A stretch of 23,872 bases of DNA from Chloroflexota bacterium. Lineage in GTDB: Bacteria > Chloroflexota > Dehalococcoidia > E44-bin15. Positions 1 through 6,927 of the stretch are shown in pieces. The stretch covers positions 1 through 23,872 of the forward strand of contig JADFVG010000085.1 of assembly GCA_015222405.1 (NCBI GenBank), given 5' to 3'. Position 1 is the stretch's first letter, and each line of letters starts with the position of its first letter. The translations under genes were made by a program, and so were the position numbers. The notes beneath the pieces are model-generated. The model was not told where the DNA came from. It made no database searches and worked only from the letters and a program-made list of their open reading frames with translations.

Positions 1-995
<995 letters not shown>

Positions 996-1018
996 AACCA
1001 GATGAGAACATAACCAAA

Positions 1019-1058
1019 GGGGGGCTAGGGTTTACCTGACGATAGCCATCAGCCCCCC
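1019..1058 (+). other. Hairpin just after 23S rRNA
   Basis: GGGGGGCT (1019-1026) pairs perfectly with AGCCCCCC (1051-1058) around a 24-base loop. No T-run follows, so this is more likely a processing or stabilising stem in the 23S-tRNA spacer than a terminator. The loop contains ACGATAGCCA (1039-1048), which recurs upstream of 5S. Confidence 0.55.
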
Positions 1059-1087
1059 ACAGACCACAGCAACCAGTTCGAAAAAGG
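1039..1087 (+). repeat. rRNA-spacer repeat, copy 1
   Basis: This is the first of three related spacer elements. It contains ACGATAGCCA at 1039-1048, then ACCACAGC at 1063-1070, four variable bases, AGTTCGAA at 1075-1082 and an A/G-rich tail. It lies between 23S and the tRNA and does not directly precede a mature RNA. Bases 1049-1087 align nearly base for base with copy 2. Confidence 0.7.
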
Positions 1088-1179
1088 GAGAGCCAATAAC
1101 TGCTTATCGGCTGGCTGGGGTGGGGGGGCCTGAAGAATGAAAGAATTCTGCAAAATATTGCAAACGGTTGACTTGAGGC

Positions 1180-1218
1180 TCAGCTTCCCATAGACCACAG
1201 CGATTAGTTCGAAAAGGA
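1180..1218 (+). repeat. rRNA-spacer repeat, copy 2 (abuts tRNA-fMet)
   Basis: ACCACAGC (1193-1200), four variable bases and AGTTCGAA (1205-1212) are followed by AAGGA, and the tRNA begins at 1219. The roughly 39-base element aligns with copy 1 at an offset of 131 bases, with differences concentrated in the pyrimidine run and the four-base spacer. Its position directly before a mature 5' end suggests a processing or transcription signal. No known signal of this sequence comes to mind. Confidence 0.7.
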
Positions 1219-1293
1219 CGCGGGATGGAGCAGTGGCAGCTCGTCGGGCTCATAACCCGAAGGTCGTTGGTTCGAGTCCAACTCCCGCTACCA
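1219..1293 (+). tRNA. Initiator tRNA-fMet (CAT)
   Basis: A full cloverleaf folds from 1219 with an encoded CCA at 1291-1293. The anticodon loop is CTCATAA (anticodon CAT). Three initiator hallmarks are present: GGG/CCC at the base of the anticodon stem (29-31/39-41), an A11-U24 pair in the D-stem (purine-pyrimidine rather than the elongator arrangement), and an unpaired first acceptor position. The mismatch is C1-U72 here, whereas most bacterial initiators have C1-A72; it still leaves the end open as methionyl-tRNA formyltransferase requires. The gene lies between 23S and 5S in the rRNA unit. Confidence 0.95.
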
Positions 1294-1344
1294 ATTTTTT
1301 GCCCTATGGGCTATTTTCAATTGGTTTGCCTTAAGGCTGTCGGT

Positions 1345-1391
1345 ACGATAGCCAAGAAGTATTCCATTTACCACAGCCTATAGTTCGAAGG
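1345..1391 (+). repeat. rRNA-spacer repeat, copy 3 (abuts 5S rRNA)
   Basis: ACGATAGCCA (1345-1354) is followed 25 bases from its start by ACCACAGC (1370-1377), four variable bases and AGTTCGAA (1382-1389), ending a few bases before 5S. Spacing matches copy 1 within one base (24 versus 25), although the intervening bases differ. This supports selection on the two blocks rather than simple duplication. Confidence 0.65.
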
Positions 1392-1393
1392 AA

Positions 1394-1516
1394 CTTCCCG
1401 GTGGTTAGAGCGAGGTGGACCCACCCGTTCCCATCCCGAACACGGAAGTGAAACGCCTCAGCGCAGACGATACTGCCCTGGCAACGGGGTGTGGAAAATA
1501 TGCCACTGCCGGGAAG
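1394..1516 (+). rRNA. rrf: 5S ribosomal RNA
   Basis: The terminal helix I is formed by ACTTCCCGG (from 1393) and its perfect complement CCGGGAAGT (ending 1517). The interior contains the typical bacterial 5S block with CCCATCCCGAACACGG and AAGTGAAACGCCTC. Ends are estimated from the helix and may differ by one to three bases. The gene is the last of the rRNA unit, about 100 bases after the tRNA. Confidence 0.95.
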
Positions 1517-1627
1517 TCTTTTTGTTCCCACTGCAGTGGTTGATGAGAAGTTGCGTGGCTATCGTTAGGTAGATGTTGGCCAGCCTTTTCCCTTCTAGTT
1601 GCTGTAGATAAGTTATAGTACTTTTGT

Positions 1628-1666
1628 ACCTCTTCCCTAACCAAGCTAGGGTAAGGGGTCTTTTTT
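1628..1666 (+). terminator. Intrinsic terminator of the rRNA unit
   Basis: The arm at 1628-1639 pairs with 1647-1659 in a 12-pair stem (one bulged T, one G-T pair) around a 7-base loop. CTTTTTT follows at 1660-1666. Its position after 5S and before a new promoter fits termination of the rRNA transcript. Confidence 0.85.
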
Positions 1667-1669
1667 GTA

Positions 1670-1700
1670 TTGACAATGCTTAAAGATGCCATGATATAAT
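1670..1700 (+). promoter_or_regulatory. Sigma-70-type promoter with extended -10
   Basis: TTGACA at 1670-1675 is a perfect -35, and TGATATAAT at 1692-1700 gives a perfect TATAAT with an upstream TG. The spacer is 19 bases, longer than optimal, which the extended -10 may offset. The expected start is near 1707. It lies immediately after the rRNA terminator and reads toward the 91-aa membrane protein. The last two bases of the -10 fall inside the inverted repeat at 1699-1755, so repression or start-site occlusion is possible. Confidence 0.75.
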
Positions 1701-1755
1701 TTATGTCTAGTACTGTCGTCCCAGTTTATGACGGCAAAAGGTACTAGACATAAAT
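1699..1755 (+). repeat. 15-bp perfect inverted repeat overlapping the promoter
   Basis: The arms 1699-1713 and 1741-1755 are exact reverse complements over 15 bases. They are separated by 27 bases that hold a nested 6-pair stem (GTCGTC with GACGGC, one G-T pair). The left arm begins inside the -10 box. In DNA it could be an operator. In RNA from a start near 1707 only about seven pairs of the outer stem remain. A miniature mobile element is a third reading, but no target duplication is obvious. Confidence 0.75.
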
Positions 1756-1851
1756 CTTTGCAGGGGCAGTGAACCAGAGCTCATACTTGGTCACTTGAGC
1801 ACTGGGGAGCCAATAGTGAAACCGCCTGCGCAAGTCAGGGGGTTTCACTAT
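1707..1851 (+). promoter_or_regulatory. Structured 5' leader of the 91-aa membrane protein
   Basis: The predicted untranslated leader is about 143 bases and almost entirely foldable. It holds the 3' part of the inverted repeat; a middle element in which CAGT (1767-1770) and GCTCA (1779-1783) pair with TGAGC (1796-1800) and ACTG (1801-1804); and the start-codon hairpin at 1813-1851. It matches no riboswitch class whose core I could recognise, including cyclic-di-GMP, fluoride, SAM and cobalamin. That comparison was from memory only. Confidence 0.45.
1813..1851 (+). promoter_or_regulatory. Hairpin sequestering a ribosome binding site and start codon
   Basis: The arm 1813-1828 pairs with 1836-1851 at 15 of 16 positions (one G-G mismatch) around the loop CGCAAGT. 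The right arm contains the AGGGGG ribosome binding site (1837-1842) and the first two bases of the ATG at 1850. As drawn, translation would be off unless the stem opens. No T-run follows, so it is not a terminator. Confidence 0.7.
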
Positions 1852-2125
1852 GAGGCTTCAACCTCACCAACGAAAAGGCTCAACTGCCCACGAAAGCCGC
1901 CGCCAAGGGACACCCTCTCTTCGGGATGTTCTCTCCTATTTAGCTTTAACCGGTTGTGCCCTTGCTTTTTTGTGGCACTTTGCCAATATTTGGCTTTACG
2001 GGGTAACGCAGGCAGCGGAGCCTAACATGGTAATAAGGAGCTGCGAGACAGCGCTCCTTTTTGTGCTCCTGGGCTTAGGCATTGAAAGGATGATCTCCGC
2101 TACGAGAAAGGGAGGGCGTGGCTAG
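1850..2125 (+). CDS. Small two-helix membrane protein, unknown
   Basis: This 91-aa protein is not recognised. Residues 1-27 are polar and basic. Residues about 28-52 form a hydrophobic segment containing WHFANIWLYG, and about 63-82 a second one (TALLFVLLGLGIERMI), followed by a basic tail ending RKGGRG. Two membrane helices with positive charge at both ends suggest both termini face the cytoplasm. The ATG has AGGGGG 7 bases upstream, but both lie in a strong hairpin. A dedicated promoter upstream and a terminator downstream make it a single-gene unit between the rRNA genes and clpC. Coding status rests on codon pattern, ribosome binding site and hydrophobicity. Confidence 0.65.
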   Translation: MRLQPHQRKGSTAHESRRQGTPSLRDVLSYLALTGCALAFLWHFANIWLYGVTQAAEPNMVIRSCETALLFVLLGLGIERMISATRKGGRG

Positions 2126-2136
2126 GTCTCCGAGAC

Positions 2137-2175
2137 AAAAGGGCTCAAAATACTACGTTAGCCCCTTTTCATTTT
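2137..2175 (+). terminator. Intrinsic terminator after the small membrane protein
   Basis: AAAAGGGCT (2137-2145) pairs with AGCCCCTTTT (2160-2169) with one bulged C, followed by CATTTT. It starts 11 bases after the stop codon and separates the small gene from clpC. Confidence 0.75.
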
Positions 2176-2226
2176 GATATAAGTATGTTAAAATAAGCTT
2201 GAATCGGTCCTACCCTGGAGTGGGAA

Positions 2227-4689
2227 ATGTCAAGCAGATTCGAAAAGTTTACTGAAAGAGCGCGCAGGGTTCTCACCCTGGCTCAAGAGGAAGCTCAGCG
2301 CTTCAATCACAACTACATCGGCACAGAGCACATCCTCCTTGGCTTGGTCCGTGAGGGTGACGGGGTTGCGGCCAAGGTGCTGTCAAACCTCGGTGTGGAA
2401 CTGGAGAAGGTGCGCAGTGCGGTGGAGTTTATTATTGGGCGCGGGGAGCGAACCTTTAGGGGCGAGATCGGGCTTACCCCCAGGGCGAAAAGGGTTATTG
2501 AGCTTGCCGTAGATGAGGCCCGTCGCCTGGGCCATAATTATATTGGCACCGAGCATCTCCTTCTCGGGCTGTTGCGTGAGGGTGAGGGGGTTGCTGCTGG
2601 TGTCCTGGAAAGCCTTGGTGTCAGCCTAGAGAAGGTACGCGAGGAGACGAAACGCACCCTGCAACAGACCCTGCCTCAGCATCAGGCTGGCGCTCGCCCC
2701 TCCTCTCGGACCCCTACCCTAGACCAACTAAGCCTGGATTTGACCGCCATGGCTCGCGCTGGCAAGCTGGATCCCGTTATCGGGCGCAACAAGGAGATCG
2801 AGCGGGTTATCCAGATCCTCAGTCGGCGGACCAAGAACAACCCCGTTCTCCTCGGGGAGCCAGGAGTGGGCAAGACAGCCATTGTTGAGGGCTTGGCCCA
2901 TCGCATCGTGGCCGGGAATGTCCCCCAGACGCTAAGAGATAAGCGAGTGCTTACCCTGGATATTGGCTCTCTGGTGGCCGGGACCAAGTATCGAGGCGAG
3001 TTTGAGGAGCGGCTGAAGAAGGTAATCGATGAGATAAAAATGGCAGGCAACTGCATGCTTTTTATCGATGAAATGCATACCATTGTCGGAGCTGGCGCTG
3101 CCGAGGGCGCTGTGGATGCCGCCAGCATACTGAAGCCCTCCCTGGCACGTGGGGAATTGCAATGCATCGGTGCCACCACTGCCGATGACTATCGAAAGCA
3201 TGTGGAGCGTGATCCCGCCCTGGAGCGGCGCTTTCAACCGGTAACGGTGGATGAACCTTCCATTGAGGAAACCGTGGATATCCTCAAAGGCATCAAGAGC
3301 CGCTATGAGGAGCATCATGGATTGACCATAGGCGATGAGGCAGTGAGTGCAGCATCGGCACTGGCGGCCAGGTATATTCCTGACCGCTTCCTCCCTGATA
3401 AGGCTATCGACCTGGTGGATGAGGCGGGATCAAGGGTAAAGCTCAGGCATCTTTCAACCCCCGTCGCTTTAACAGAGGCGGAGAAAGCCCTGGAAACGCT
3501 GCGCAAGGATAAGGAGGCAGCCATCGCTTCTCAGGGGTATGAGCTCGCTGCTGAGCTTAGGGACCGCGAGCTGAAGTTGGCAGCCAAGATAGAGGAGGAA
3601 TCACAGGAGGAAAAGAAGAGAGAGACACCCGTGGTCACCGAGGAGGATATCGCCGAGGTGGTAAGCATGTGGACTGGGATCCCGGTGACCCGCTTGGCTA
3701 AGGATGAAACCGCTCGCCTGCTTCAGATGGAGTCGGTGCTGCATCAACACATCATAGGTCAGGATGAAGCAATCACCATCATTTCCAAAGCGGTGAGACG
3801 GGCCCGAGCTGGACTCAAGGACCCCAGACGCCCCATTGGCAGCTTCATTTTCCTCGGTCCCACCGGAGTGGGAAAGACGGAGCTGGTGAGGGTGCTGGCC
3901 GAATTCCTCTTTGGCAGCCGGGAGGCCCTGGTCAGGTTGGACATGTCGGAGTTCATGGAGAAGCACACCGTGGCTCGCCTGGTTGGGGCGCCACCGGGCT
4001 ATATCGGTTACGAGGAAGGGGGTCAGCTCACCGAGGCGGTGAGGCGTAAATCATACTCAGCGATCCTTCTTGATGAGATCGAGAAGGCGCACCCCGATGT
4101 ATTCAATATATTGCTTCAGATATTCGATGACGGTCACCTCGCCGATGCTAAGGGCAGGCAGGTTGATTTCCGCAATACCATCATCGTTATGACCAGCAAT
4201 ATCGGTGCTGAGTTGATTAAGCGGGACACCACCTTAGGCTTTGCCACCAAGACCGATGAAGCAAAGAGCCTGGAGCAAGCCTATGAGAGGATGAAGGAGA
4301 AGGTCCTGGGCGAGGTGAAGAAGTTCTTCCGTCCCGAGTTCCTCAACCGCATCGATGGTGTTGTTGTCTTCCATGCCCTGACCAAGGAGCATATCAGGCA
4401 GATCGTTGATCTCATGCTGCTTGAGGTTTGGAAAGAACTGGCGGAGAAGGCGATAAAGCTAGAGGTCACCGACGCTGCTAAGAACCTTCTCGGCGAGAAG
4501 GGATACGACCCCGTCTTTGGTGCCCGACCCCTGCGCCGCACCATTCAGGACTTGTTGGAAGACCCGCTCTCGGATGCCTTTCTCCGCGGCGACTTTCAGT
4601 CTGGGGACACCGTGCTCGTCGACTGCGAGGGTGAAGAGATCGTGATCCGCACCCTTGAAGTGGCTAAAGAGGCAGCTAAATCCTCATAA
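2227..4689 (+). CDS. clpC: ATP-dependent unfoldase ClpC
   Basis: ClpC is an AAA+ unfoldase that feeds damaged or regulatory proteins to the ClpP protease in the cytoplasm. The 820-aa length is typical. In order: two Clp-N repeats (about 1-145, both with an HNYIGTEH motif), AAA-1 with Walker A GEPGVGKT (210-217) and Walker B MLFIDE (277-282), a UVR-type middle coiled coil (about 420-458), AAA-2 with Walker A GPTGVGKT (544-551) and Walker B AILLDE (612-617), and an LGF tripeptide (670-672) at the expected ClpP-docking loop. The ATG has GGAG six bases upstream. No ctsR, mcsA or mcsB neighbours are present, unlike Firmicutes clpC operons. A possible -10 (TAAAAT, 2189-2194) has no convincing -35. 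Confidence 0.97.
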   Translation: MSSRFEKFTERARRVLTLAQEEAQRFNHNYIGTEHILLGLVREGDGVAAKVLSNLGVELEKVRSAVEFIIGRGERTFRGEIGLTPRAKRVIELAVDEARRLGHNYIGTEHLLLGLLREGEGVAAGVLESLGVSLEKVREETKRTLQQTLPQHQAGARPSSRTPTLDQLSLDLTAMARAGKLDPVIGRNKEIERVIQILSRRTKNNPVLLGEPGVGKTAIVEGLAHRIVAGNVPQTLRDKRVLTLDIGSLVAGTKYRGEFEERLKKVIDEIKMAGNCMLFIDEMHTIVGAGAAEGAVDAASILKPSLARGELQCIGATTADDYRKHVERDPALERRFQPVTVDEPSIEETVDILKGIKSRYEEHHGLTIGDEAVSAASALAARYIPDRFLPDKAIDLVDEAGSRVKLRHLSTPVALTEAEKALETLRKDKEAAIASQGYELAAELRDRELKLAAKIEEESQEEKKRETPVVTEEDIAEVVSMWTGIPVTRLAKDETARLLQMESVLHQHIIGQDEAITIISKAVRRARAGLKDPRRPIGSFIFLGPTGVGKTELVRVLAEFLFGSREALVRLDMSEFMEKHTVARLVGAPPGYIGYEEGGQLTEAVRRKSYSAILLDEIEKAHPDVFNILLQIFDDGHLADAKGRQVDFRNTIIVMTSNIGAELIKRDTTLGFATKTDEAKSLEQAYERMKEKVLGEVKKFFRPEFLNRIDGVVVFHALTKEHIRQIVDLMLLEVWKELAEKAIKLEVTDAAKNLLGEKGYDPVFGARPLRRTIQDLLEDPLSDAFLRGDFQSGDTVLVDCEGEEIVIRTLEVAKEAAKSS

Positions 4690-4747
4690 TAGAGGTTTCA
4701 GCCTGAAAAGGGCTGCATCAGAGCCTTGCCTTAAAGGCGCGGGATAG

Positions 4748-4780
4748 AGAGACCGCATATCGAGGGTCTCTTTCTCATTT
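4748..4780 (+). terminator. Probable terminator after clpC
   Basis: AGAGACC (4748-4754) pairs with GGTCTCT (4765-4771) around a 10-base loop, followed by the T-rich TTCTCATTT. It lies about 60 bases after the clpC stop. Confidence 0.65.
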
Positions 4781-4799
4781 CGAGTCCAGGAACGAAAAG

Positions 4800-5474
4800 G
4801 TGGAGAAGACCGCCAATAGCTTGTCTTCCTCCACAGCCAATAGAGCGAAAAAGGAAACAGATATCGATTTGGGAAAGACTGCCCTTCTGGTAATCGATAT
4901 GCAGAAGGACTTGGTCAAGACTGAGAGCGGATATTTTGCCCCACTTTTTCATGCTGTTCAATCCAGCAAGGTTATTGGTAACATTGCCCGGGTGATAAAG
5001 GGGGCCAGGGAAGCCAGGGTTCCTATTTGGCATATAGCCACGGTGCACCGAAAGGACAGCGCCGATGTTGTCCCCACCATCACCGACTTTATACTTCAGG
5101 GTCTGGTTCCCAAGGAGATGGGCGAGATCATGATCGAGGACACCCCGGGGGCTGATTTCATTGCCGAGCTTAAGCCAGCGGCTGAGGATTATGTGGTGGT
5201 GAAGCGCAGGGGCAGCGCCTTCTATAACACCGACCTCGATCTTTTGCTGCGCGCTCGCGGCATCGATACCCTGATATTGACCGGCGTGGTCACCAACGGC
5301 TGTGTGGAGAACACCGCTCGCGACGCCCGCCAGAGGGATTACCACGTGCTTGTCCTCAGCGATTGCTGCGCTTCCATAATGCCCGAGGCTCACGATTACG
5401 CTATGAATAGGGTCTTCCCCAGTCTGGGGCGGGTGAGGACTTCGGATGAGATTCTGGCTGCGATGAAAAAGTAG
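4800..5474 (+). CDS. Isochorismatase-family cysteine hydrolase
   Basis: This 224-aa protein belongs to the isochorismatase/nicotinamidase fold. The catalytic triad is in its expected places: Asp33 in ALLVIDMQKDLV, Lys135 in VVVKRRGSAF and Cys168 in VTNGCVENTARDA. The family hydrolyses small amides and vinyl ethers such as nicotinamide, N-carbamoylsarcosine and isochorismate; the substrate cannot be read from sequence. Residues 1-22 are a polar extension before the fold, so a later start is conceivable. The GTG at 4800 has AGGAA 7 bases upstream and is the best-supported start. There is no signal peptide. The gene sits between probable terminators at 4748 and 5499, so it may be transcribed alone. 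Confidence 0.85.
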   Translation: MEKTANSLSSSTANRAKKETDIDLGKTALLVIDMQKDLVKTESGYFAPLFHAVQSSKVIGNIARVIKGAREARVPIWHIATVHRKDSADVVPTITDFILQGLVPKEMGEIMIEDTPGADFIAELKPAAEDYVVVKRRGSAFYNTDLDLLLRARGIDTLILTGVVTNGCVENTARDARQRDYHVLVLSDCCASIMPEAHDYAMNRVFPSLGRVRTSDEILAAMKK

Positions 5475-5498
5475 AAAGCTGGAAGTCGGCTGATTTGA

Positions 5499-5532
5499 GG
5501 GGAGGTCTTCTTCGGGCTTCCCCGTTTGCTTT
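5499..5532 (+). terminator. Possible weak terminator after the isochorismatase-family gene
   Basis: The arm 5499-5507 pairs with 5515-5523 over nine positions, including two G-T pairs, around a 7-base loop. GTTTGCTTT follows. The T-tract is interrupted, so termination may be partial. Confidence 0.4.
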
Positions 5533-5544
5533 AGGTTTTGGGCA

Positions 5545-6927
5545 ATGAACAAAGGTCGCTCTAGGACGGTTTTCGTTTGCCAGCAGTGCGGCAGGGAGAG
5601 CCCGAAATGGCTTGGTCGCTGCCCCGGCTGCGAAGGCTGGAACACCTTTGTCGAAACGGTGGTGCGTGCCCCCACTAGACACGCCGCCCCCTCGCGGCTG
5701 CCATCAATCGCCCCTCAGGAGCTCTCCCAGGTCACTATCGAGGGAACCCCGCGCCTCACTCTCTCCTCGGCTGAGTTCAATCGGGTTCTGGGCGGGGGAA
5801 TCGTGCCTGGCTCTCTGGTGCTTATCGGTGGCGACCCTGGCATCGGCAAATCGACACTTATGCTCCAGGTTTCGGCGATGGCTGCTGAGCGAGAGGGAAA
5901 GGTTATCTATGTCTCCGGTGAGGAATCGCTTGAGCAGGTTAGACTTCGGGCCAACCGCCTCGGTCTTGGCGGTGAACACCTCTTCGTCTTCCCCGAGACC
6001 AACCTGGAGATAATCCTGGAGCACATCGACCAGGAATCCCCCCATCTGGTGATCATCGATTCCATCCAGACGGTTTACCTCGATGAGCTGGGGGGAGCGC
6101 CGGGGAGCGTGGGCCAGATTCGGGAGTGCACCATGAGGCTCATGCAGTGGGCCAAGGCCGCTGGCATTCCCGTTTTGCTCTCGGGGCATGTTACCAAGGA
6201 TGGCGCCATCGCCGGGCCCCGCGTCTTGGAGCACATCGTTGATGTGGTGCTCTATCTGGAGGGGGAGCCCTTCAGTACCTATCGGCTCTTGAGAAGCGTG
6301 AAGAACCGCTTTGGCTCAACCAATGAGGTGGGCATCTTTGAGATGAGGGGAGATGGCCTGATGGAGGTGGATAATCCATCCCAGGTTTTCCTTGCCCAGC
6401 GGGCTCGTGATACGGTGGGCTCCGCTGTGGTCCCCACCCTGGAGGGCACCAGGCCCCTTCTGGTGGAGATTCAGGCCCTCTCCAGCACCACCAGCTTTGG
6501 CCTCCCCCGCCGCACCGCCAATGGCATCGATTTCAACCGCCTGCTGTTGATTACCGCGGTGCTGAGCAAGCGGGCTGGCCTTCCTCTGGGTAATCAGGAT
6601 ATCATCGTCAATGTCGTTGGTGGACTGAGGGTCAATGAGCCCGCTGCCGACCTTGGCATCGCCCTCGCTATCACCTCCAGTCTTCGCAGCGCTGCCATCG
6701 CCCCCGATCTGGTGGCCATTGGCGAGCTGGGACTGAGCGGCGAACTGAGGGGCGTTCCCCAGTTGGAGCGGAGGCTGGCCGAGGCGGCGAAGCTGGGCTT
6801 CGGGCGCTGCCTCCTCCCTCGGCGAGCAAAGTTCAGTGCCCCTCAGGGGATCAAGCCTATTGGCGTAGAATCGCTGAGGGAAGCAATCAGGGTGGCACTT
6901 GCTAAAGGTGAGAGACAAACTAGCTAA
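5545..6927 (+). CDS. radA: DNA repair/recombination protein RadA
   Basis: RadA (Sms) is a hexameric ATPase that promotes branch migration and processing of recombination intermediates. The 460-aa protein has the full architecture: an N-terminal zinc finger (Cys12, Cys15, Cys26, Cys29), a RecA-like core with Walker A GGDPGIGKST (95-104) and Walker B HLVIIDS (167-173), the diagnostic KNRFG motif (253-257), and a Lon-protease-like C-terminal domain (about 275-450). The ATG has no strong ribosome binding site (only TTTAGG further upstream), so initiation may be inefficient. The coding end overlaps larE by 29 bases, suggesting translational coupling. Confidence 0.96.
   Translation: MNKGRSRTVFVCQQCGRESPKWLGRCPGCEGWNTFVETVVRAPTRHAAPSRLPSIAPQELSQVTIEGTPRLTLSSAEFNRVLGGGIVPGSLVLIGGDPGIGKSTLMLQVSAMAAEREGKVIYVSGEESLEQVRLRANRLGLGGEHLFVFPETNLEIILEHIDQESPHLVIIDSIQTVYLDELGGAPGSVGQIRECTMRLMQWAKAAGIPVLLSGHVTKDGAIAGPRVLEHIVDVVLYLEGEPFSTYRLLRSVKNRFGSTNEVGIFEMRGDGLMEVDNPSQVFLAQRARDTVGSAVVPTLEGTRPLLVEIQALSSTTSFGLPRRTANGIDFNRLLLITAVLSKRAGLPLGNQDIIVNVVGGLRVNEPAADLGIALAITSSLRSAAIAPDLVAIGELGLSGELRGVPQLERRLAEAAKLGFGRCLLPRRAKFSAPQGIKPIGVESLREAIRVALAKGERQTS

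Larger units (their letters stand above)
1345..1565 (+). other. Inverted repeat flanking 5S rRNA
   Basis: ACGATAGCCA at 1345-1354 is exactly complementary to TGGCTATCGT at 1556-1565. The two arms bracket 5S and could pair as a precursor stem for RNase III-type excision. A separate 12-base perfect palindrome, CCACTGCAGTGG, lies at 1528-1539 between 5S and the right arm. A processing role is inferred from position. Confidence 0.5.

Noticed and set aside
1528..1539. Perfect 12-base palindrome CCACTGCAGTGG after 5S as an operator
   Set aside because: It lies inside the rRNA transcript with no promoter nearby, so an operator role has no support. It is noted only within the 5S-flanking entry.
1331..1692. 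Minus-strand open frames of 66-95 codons across 5S and the terminator
   Set aside because: They overlap 5S rRNA and the rRNA terminator and lack a ribosome binding site and recognisable features.
1699..1755. Miniature transposable element or CRISPR-like repeat
   Set aside because: There is a single copy in the window, no target-site duplication and no spaced repeats; a regulatory inverted repeat explains it better.
2174..2194. clpC promoter using TTGATA and TAAAAT
   Set aside because: The two boxes are only nine bases apart, which is incompatible with sigma-70 spacing.
4731..5675. 314-codon minus-strand frame across the isochorismatase-family gene and its spacers
   Set aside because: It spans two probable terminators and lies opposite a gene with an intact catalytic triad.
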